NCBI GenBank assembly: GCA_015680685.1
Contig: MNCI01036208.1
Coordinates: 223,967-287,966 of the forward strand
Reading direction: 5' to 3'
DNA length: 64,000 nt
DNA from: Gnetum montanum
Taxonomy: Eukaryota > Streptophyta > Gnetopsida > Gnetales > Gnetaceae
Shown here piece after piece: positions 59,480-64,000 of the stretch. Position numbers and translations under genes: made by a program. The notes under the pieces are model-generated. The model did no database searches. It was not told the origin of the DNA and worked only from the letters and a program-made list of their open reading frames with translations. Position 1 is the first letter of the stretch; each line of letters opens with the position of its first letter.

Positions 59480-60790
59480 GTCAAACCCAGTAATGCTCAT
59501 GAAACTAGGGGTACTAACTAGTACAATGATTTTGTCTCCTATCTTCTCACTTAGGAGACTCTGTAAGAATGAGATAATAAGAAGAAATAATAGTTTTTTC
59601 ACTAAGCCAAACACTATATGGAGATCCATGGTAACCTTTACAAGATTTGTGCCAATGGCTTGGTACAATGATGCATACCTAATGTTGATCGACTATAAAT
59701 CCTACAAAATGCTTATGAGGGTCCTTGTAAGGGTCATTATGCAGGTAGGAGGATGACCATAAATATCCTCATGGCAAGATACCTTTGGCCTACCATTTTG
59801 ATGGATACCTATCATTTCTTCCATTCATGTGAACATTACCAATGAGATAGAGGAATGATAGCATGAATGGAGGGACTCCAATAGTGGATACAACACTAGA
59901 ATCCTTTGACATCTGGGGCATTAACTTCATGGGATCCATCAATCCCATGTCTAATGGAAAGGCATACATTATAATAGTTGTTGACTACTGCACCAAGTGA
60001 GCCAAAGCTATAGCCATCATTGGTTTTTCATCTTCTACTACAACACGGTTTGTTTAACAAAGTGTGGTAAATAGGTTTTGTATGCCAACAACACTTCTTT
60101 TTGATAATGAAACTCACTTTACAGGTGCCACTTTTCAAAAATTGATGCAACACTTGGAGGTACAACATAAACTAAAAACCCCCTATCACCCCAAGGTAAT
60201 CGTCAAGTCAAAGTTACTAATAGGGAGATAACCTAAATACTAACACACACAATTAGTAAGTATAAGAAGGACTAGAACTTGAAATTTAATGATGCTTTAT
60301 GGGCTTATCAATCTACATGGAAAATTTCTATATGGTATTCTCCTTATGATTTGGTGTAAAAGAAGTTATTTAAACTTCCAATCCAAGCTGAGCTTCATAC
60401 ACTTTTAATAGCTTCTAAGCTTGACCTTATCCTCAATCTAGCACAACAAGAATGCCTCATGATACTGAATGTACTAGAAAAAAACCAACAAGTAGCCTTA
60501 ACTATGAATAAAGTGCTTAGGACACATGTCAAATAACATCATGATGCATGAAAAAGAACATTTAAGTTTCAATAAAGTGATAAGGTTCTTTATTGGAACC
60601 CCACGCATGTACCACAATGTACCAAGTTTTAGATGCTATGGAAAGGACCTTACATTATTTATACAACTTTTCCTTCTAGTGCCATGATAATTTACCATCC
60701 TTCATGCCTAGAAAAATTACTACTAGTCAACATCCAACAAGTAAAACCTTTTCTTGAACCAAGAGTAACCATAAATACTAACACCTTAAC
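59480..60790 (+). pseudogene. int: integrase of E5
   Basis: HYMEIHGNLYKICANGL, then the zinc-binding region AYEGPCKGHYA and YHFFHSCEHYQ (about 59700-59845). The core (SNGKAYIIIVVDYCTK, about 59950-60000; TLLFDNETHFTGATFQKLMQ, about 60090-60145) is recognisable across frame changes. The C-terminal GPY module is MLWKGPYIIYTTFPSSAMI (60633-60690), then LVNIQQVKPFLEP. Same family as the E4 integrase. Confidence 0.82.
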
Positions 60791-60836
60791 ATATATCCTA
60801 GCACACTCTATTTTTTGTATCTCCTCCTCTCAACAT

Positions 60837-60855
60837 AGCCATGGGGAAGATGGCC
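60837..60855 (+). other. AGCCATGGGGAAGATGGCC tract after E5 integrase
   Basis: Located about 60 bp past the integrase tail; the matching tracts are 8096-8112, 17085-17099 and 43287-43300. Confidence 0.75.
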
Positions 60856-61673
60856 ATACATGATAACACCTTGTGAGGACTATTTCATTTTTTCACATTT
60901 TTTTTACACTATTCTTCATATGTTTTCAATTTTTAAAAAAATTTTATGAATTATTTTATATATTTTTTCTTTGTCTTTTATCTTATTTTTTAGTGTTTTA
61001 TCTTATTTTATATGAAATCTCTGATTTTTCCATTATTGTTGTTATACTAAAAGTTAATGACTATGGAAATTAATGAAATGATTGATTTTATAGCTACTTA
61101 AATTATTATTATCTTTGTATTATGGCCTCTATTAACAAGTTTCAATTTCTCATGATAGTAAGTAAGTAGTGGGACCACAACATTCATACATTTCATCCAT
61201 TCTATAGAGGCTCTATATCTTGGGAGCATGAGATCCTTCCAATTAAAACTAAAAGTAACCAATTATCTAGCTACTTAATAATACTCAAAATGAACCAAGA
61301 AGGAATTAGAAAGGATGTGACTACAAGGGGACTTTTTGTATTTTGTTTCCCAATTCTTTCTCAAGTTTCATGATTCTTCTCCATTGGTGTTTCACCACAC
61401 CTAAAGTTGACCATCAAAGAAAGCACATCTTTGCATGTTGTGGTTCCCATGAAAAATAACAATAATAAACACATAGTAATTTAAAGCATACTCCTTATAA
61501 AAAATACTGGACTACAAGCACTAGTTATGGGGTTGGATAGACATGCTACCCATGAAGGCACTCCTCTAACTAAGGCCCTTACTATCTTCTTTTCTTTTCT
61601 TTTCCTCTTCTATTGGAGTGGTGATTATCCGTTGGGGAATTTTCATGAATTCTTGATGATCAAAGGATTAGTA
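60856..61673 (+). other. post-pol non-coding region of E5, first part
   Basis: T-rich start, then the shared landmarks AAGCACATCTTTGCATGTTG (about 61421), CTACAAGCACTAGTTATGGGG (about 61512), GACATGCTACCCATGAAGGC (about 61540) and CTAACTAAGGCCC (about 61567). No gene supported. Confidence 0.65.
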
Positions 61674-62313
61674 TATGATAATGTGAAGTCATTGAAGGTG
61701 GATGGACTTGGTTGTCTCTACTAAGGATTGGATAATATCAAATCCTCATAATCACATGCTTCACAAGGAGTTCATGTGACCAGGATAAGAATCTCTTACC
61801 ATTTTCTCTTTATGCCATCACTCATGATTCACAACACATCATTCCACTACCTAATGTCATGATTTCTTGGCATATTTATTACGTAGATTCGATAATCCTA
61901 TGACATTTACTCTATTAGGTATGAGTTTAAACTTGAATTAATCATTAATCATTCTTGGTGCCTATGAACTCCTTGGGATAAGGGCATGCAAGGGTATCAT
62001 AGGCATATACCTACATTGGGAAGGACCCACTTGCATTTTCTTTGTTCTTCCTTAAGTTAAAATTTCTATCTAGTAACCAATTGCATGATTTATCTTATCC
62101 ACTTGCATTTAAACATCCAAATTTGCTTACTTTTAGCATGTCAAATTCATTCCAACCTACTCAGAATTCCTTTTCGAAGAAAATAGTACCCTCTTCCCTA
62201 TGATTTCCATCATTTTATATTTTTCTAGCTTCCTTTGGGGATGTTATTTCATCCAAAAATTCAACCAAAATTACTCATTTTTCAAATGCAAAAGTTGGCT
62301 ATGAACAACTACA

Positions 62314-62404
62314 TCGATGTAGCCCCGTTGATGCAATGGGATGAGTTGACATAGCCCTATCAATTCATCCCCATCAACATAGTACAAAAATAGCATATAT
62401 ACAC
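62314..62404 (+). promoter_or_regulatory. U3-like module, first copy, upstream of E5 aORF
   Basis: TCGATG, TTGATG, TTGACA, TCAATT and TCAACA at 62314, 62328, 62346, 62360 and 62374 (steps 14, 18, 14, 14), then AGCATATATACACAC (62392-62406) and CAACACTTAGCC. Same words and spacing as the E5 LTR U3. Confidence 0.6.
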
Positions 62405-63119
62405 ACAACACTTAGCCATTTTTGCATAATTTCTCATAGAAGCAAGAGAATTTTTTCAAAATTTTTTAGAGCCTAAGAATATGATAATGTGAAGTCACTG
62501 AAGATGGATGGACTTGGTTGTCTCTATTGAGGATGGGATGGTATCAAATCATCATAATCACATGCTTCACAAGGACTTAATGTAACAAGGATAAGAATTT
62601 CTTACCATTTTCTCTTTATACCATCACTCATGATTCATGACACATCATTCCACTACCTAATATCATGATTTCTTGGCATATTTATTATGTAGATTCAATA
62701 ATCCTATGACATTTACTCTATTAGGTATGAGTTTAAACTTGAATTGATCATTAATCATTCTTGGTGCCTATGAACTCCTTGGGATGAGGGCATACAAGGG
62801 TATCATAGGCATACACCTACATTTGGAAGGAACCACTTGCATTTTCCTTGGTCTCCCTTAAGTTAAAATTTCTATCCAGTGACCAATTACATGATTGATC
62901 TTATCTGCTTGGATTTAAACATCCAGATTTACTTACTTCTAGCATGTCAAATTCATTCTAACCTACTCAAAATTATTTTTCCAAGCCAACACTACCCTCT
63001 TCCCTACGGTTGTCATCATTTTATATTTTTCTAGCTTCCATTAGGGATCTTATTTCATCCCAAAACTCATCCAAAATTCCTCATTTTCCATATGCAAAAG
63101 TTGGCTATGAACAACTACA

Positions 63120-63210
63120 TTGATGTAGCCCCATTGATGCAATAGGATGAGTTGACATAGCCCCATCAATGTAGTACAAAAATAGTATATATACATGCAA
63201 CACTTAGCCA
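63120..63210 (+). promoter_or_regulatory. U3-like module, second copy, upstream of E5 aORF
   Basis: TTGATG, TTGATG, TTGACA and TCAATG at 63120, 63134, 63152 and 63166 (steps 14, 18, 14), then AGTATATATACATGC (63184-63198) and CAACACTTAGCC. The TATA run is about 430 bp before the aORF ATG, as in E3 and E4. Confidence 0.62.
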
Positions 63211-63620
63211 TTTTTACATTATTTTTCATAGAAGCAAGAGGATCTTTTCAAAAGTTTTAGAGCCCAAAAACCTTCCAAGAGCTATAACTCTCAAACTAGT
63301 CACCTAATTTAGATAGTTTTTTATTCTCGTGCTATTGGAGGTATGCTCTATGTCATGAGGGACATAAATCTTTGGTTTTTGGTAGGAAATGTTTTGAAAT
63401 TTTTCTAACTCCCCATAGTCAACCTATTAAAATCAACTATCTTAAAGGATTAATACCATTACATAAACTTCAATAGCTAGTAAATAAAATAATATTAAAA
63501 TAATCCAACTAGCCAAGATTACAAATAAGACAAACATAATCCGATATAATGAGAAAGATATCATAATAATTAAGGATTATGTAGTAATAAGCTAATCATG
63601 GATTATATTTGTTATCACAT

Positions 63621-64000
63621 ATGGAACCAAAATGAAAACCACAAGCAAGAGGGCCTTCACAACCCAGGGAGAAGCAACTAAGAGGAGAAAGGAGCTAGTA
63701 GCAGCAACCACAATAGTTCCAGGAGCAAGAACTAGAGACAACCCATGCCACTAGACCTCTTCAAGAGGAGCTTAAAGTGGAATTTGTTTGATAGATTTCC
63801 ACTATAGAAACTAGCTAGTCCAAACAAGATGAAGTCCCTAGGCCAAGGCCTAACCTTGAAGTTACCCTCATAATGACTTTCTTGGAGAAAATAAGAACCA
63901 AGGAGGTCTAGAGTTCCATTCTCCGAGAGTTGAAATTTAGATCATTTTTGGAATTGACACCAAAAGAAGTCCATAGACAACTACATGGGTCTCCCATATG
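63621..64000 (+). pseudogene. aORF of E5, N-terminal part, runs off the window
   Basis: ATG at 63621 follows TTTGTTATCACAT. It reads RGPSQPREKQLRGER, then (other frame) LQEELKVEFV, SKQDEVPRPRPNLEVTLI, IRTKEV and ILRELKFRSFLELTPKEVHR. E3 has CQEELKVES, RLRPNLEVTLIEAYLE and LNFGPFLDLVPEEVH at the same places. Stops and one early shift. The conservation of this segment in four elements is the main evidence that aORF was a real gene. Confidence 0.78.

Larger units (their letters stand above)
61674..63270. repeat. 806-bp tandem duplication in E5
   Basis: TATGATAATGTGAAGTCA recurs at 61674 and 62480, and the two copies stay collinear to ATAGAAGCAAGAG...TTTTAGAGCC (about 62470 and 63260). By-eye similarity is about 90%. 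Each copy contains a complete promoter-like module with its own TATA run. E3 and E4 show a single counterpart of this region. Confidence 0.9.
53523..64000 (+). mobile_element. E5, old element running off the window
   Basis: 5' LTR, decayed PBS, gag, protease, RT/RNase H, integrase, conserved tract, non-coding region with an 806-bp tandem duplication, then the start of aORF at 63621. The 3' end lies beyond the window. Its left target duplication would be 53518-53522 (AATTAA region), not testable here. Confidence 0.88.

Overview
The window is plant nuclear repeat DNA, with no single-copy host gene visible. Everything I can place belongs to LTR retrotransposons of the Ty3/gypsy order, inserted into one another. 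The primer-binding sites complement the 3' end of tRNA-Asp (best copy TGGCGCCGTTGCCGGGGA). The protease motif is of the DLG/NSG type, integrase carries a GPY module and no chromodomain is visible, and an extra gene lies downstream of pol. Together these point to an Athila-like lineage. Length, AT-richness, CpG loss and nesting fit a large, slowly purged seed-plant genome; I cannot name the species.

Layout. E1 (1-3210, minus; 3' part beyond the window) shows its 5' LTR, PBS and gag. E2 (3810-10911, plus) is complete end to end but keeps only gag and protease; RT, integrase and the accessory gene are gone, and it carries 540 bp of foreign-looking sequence between two copies of its polypurine tract. 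E3 (11122-24310, minus) and E4 (37145-50519, minus) are old full-length elements of about 13 kb with gag, protease, RT/RNase H, integrase and the accessory gene (called aORF here). E5 (53523 to the window end, plus) is a similar element whose aORF has just begun when the window stops. H is an older plus-strand element split by E1, E2 and E3. Its pieces are 3211-3809, 10912-11121 and 24311-34416; they read through in gag order, and the E3 insertion is flanked by a perfect 5-bp duplication. F is another family, with an LTR beginning TGTAACACCCC and an initiator-Met PBS. It is seen as two long direct copies (35399-37144 and 51415-53522), one of them split by E4.

How the parts relate. All coding regions are broken by nonsense codons and frameshifts, so none is likely to act now, but the ancestral design can be read. 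Order: LTR - PBS - gag (with an unusual zinc knuckle) - protease - RT/RNase H - integrase - a conserved GGGGAGATGGCC-like tract - about 2 kb of conserved non-coding sequence - a promoter-like module - aORF - polypurine tract - LTR. The most interesting signals are three. First, aORF itself is a roughly 960-codon gene conserved in H, E3, E4 and E5. Second, the promoter-like module before it repeats the short-period arrays and TATA box of the LTR U3. Third, the U3 arrays have strict 14-bp or 17-bp spacing, the 17-bp one built on the palindrome GCGATATCGC.
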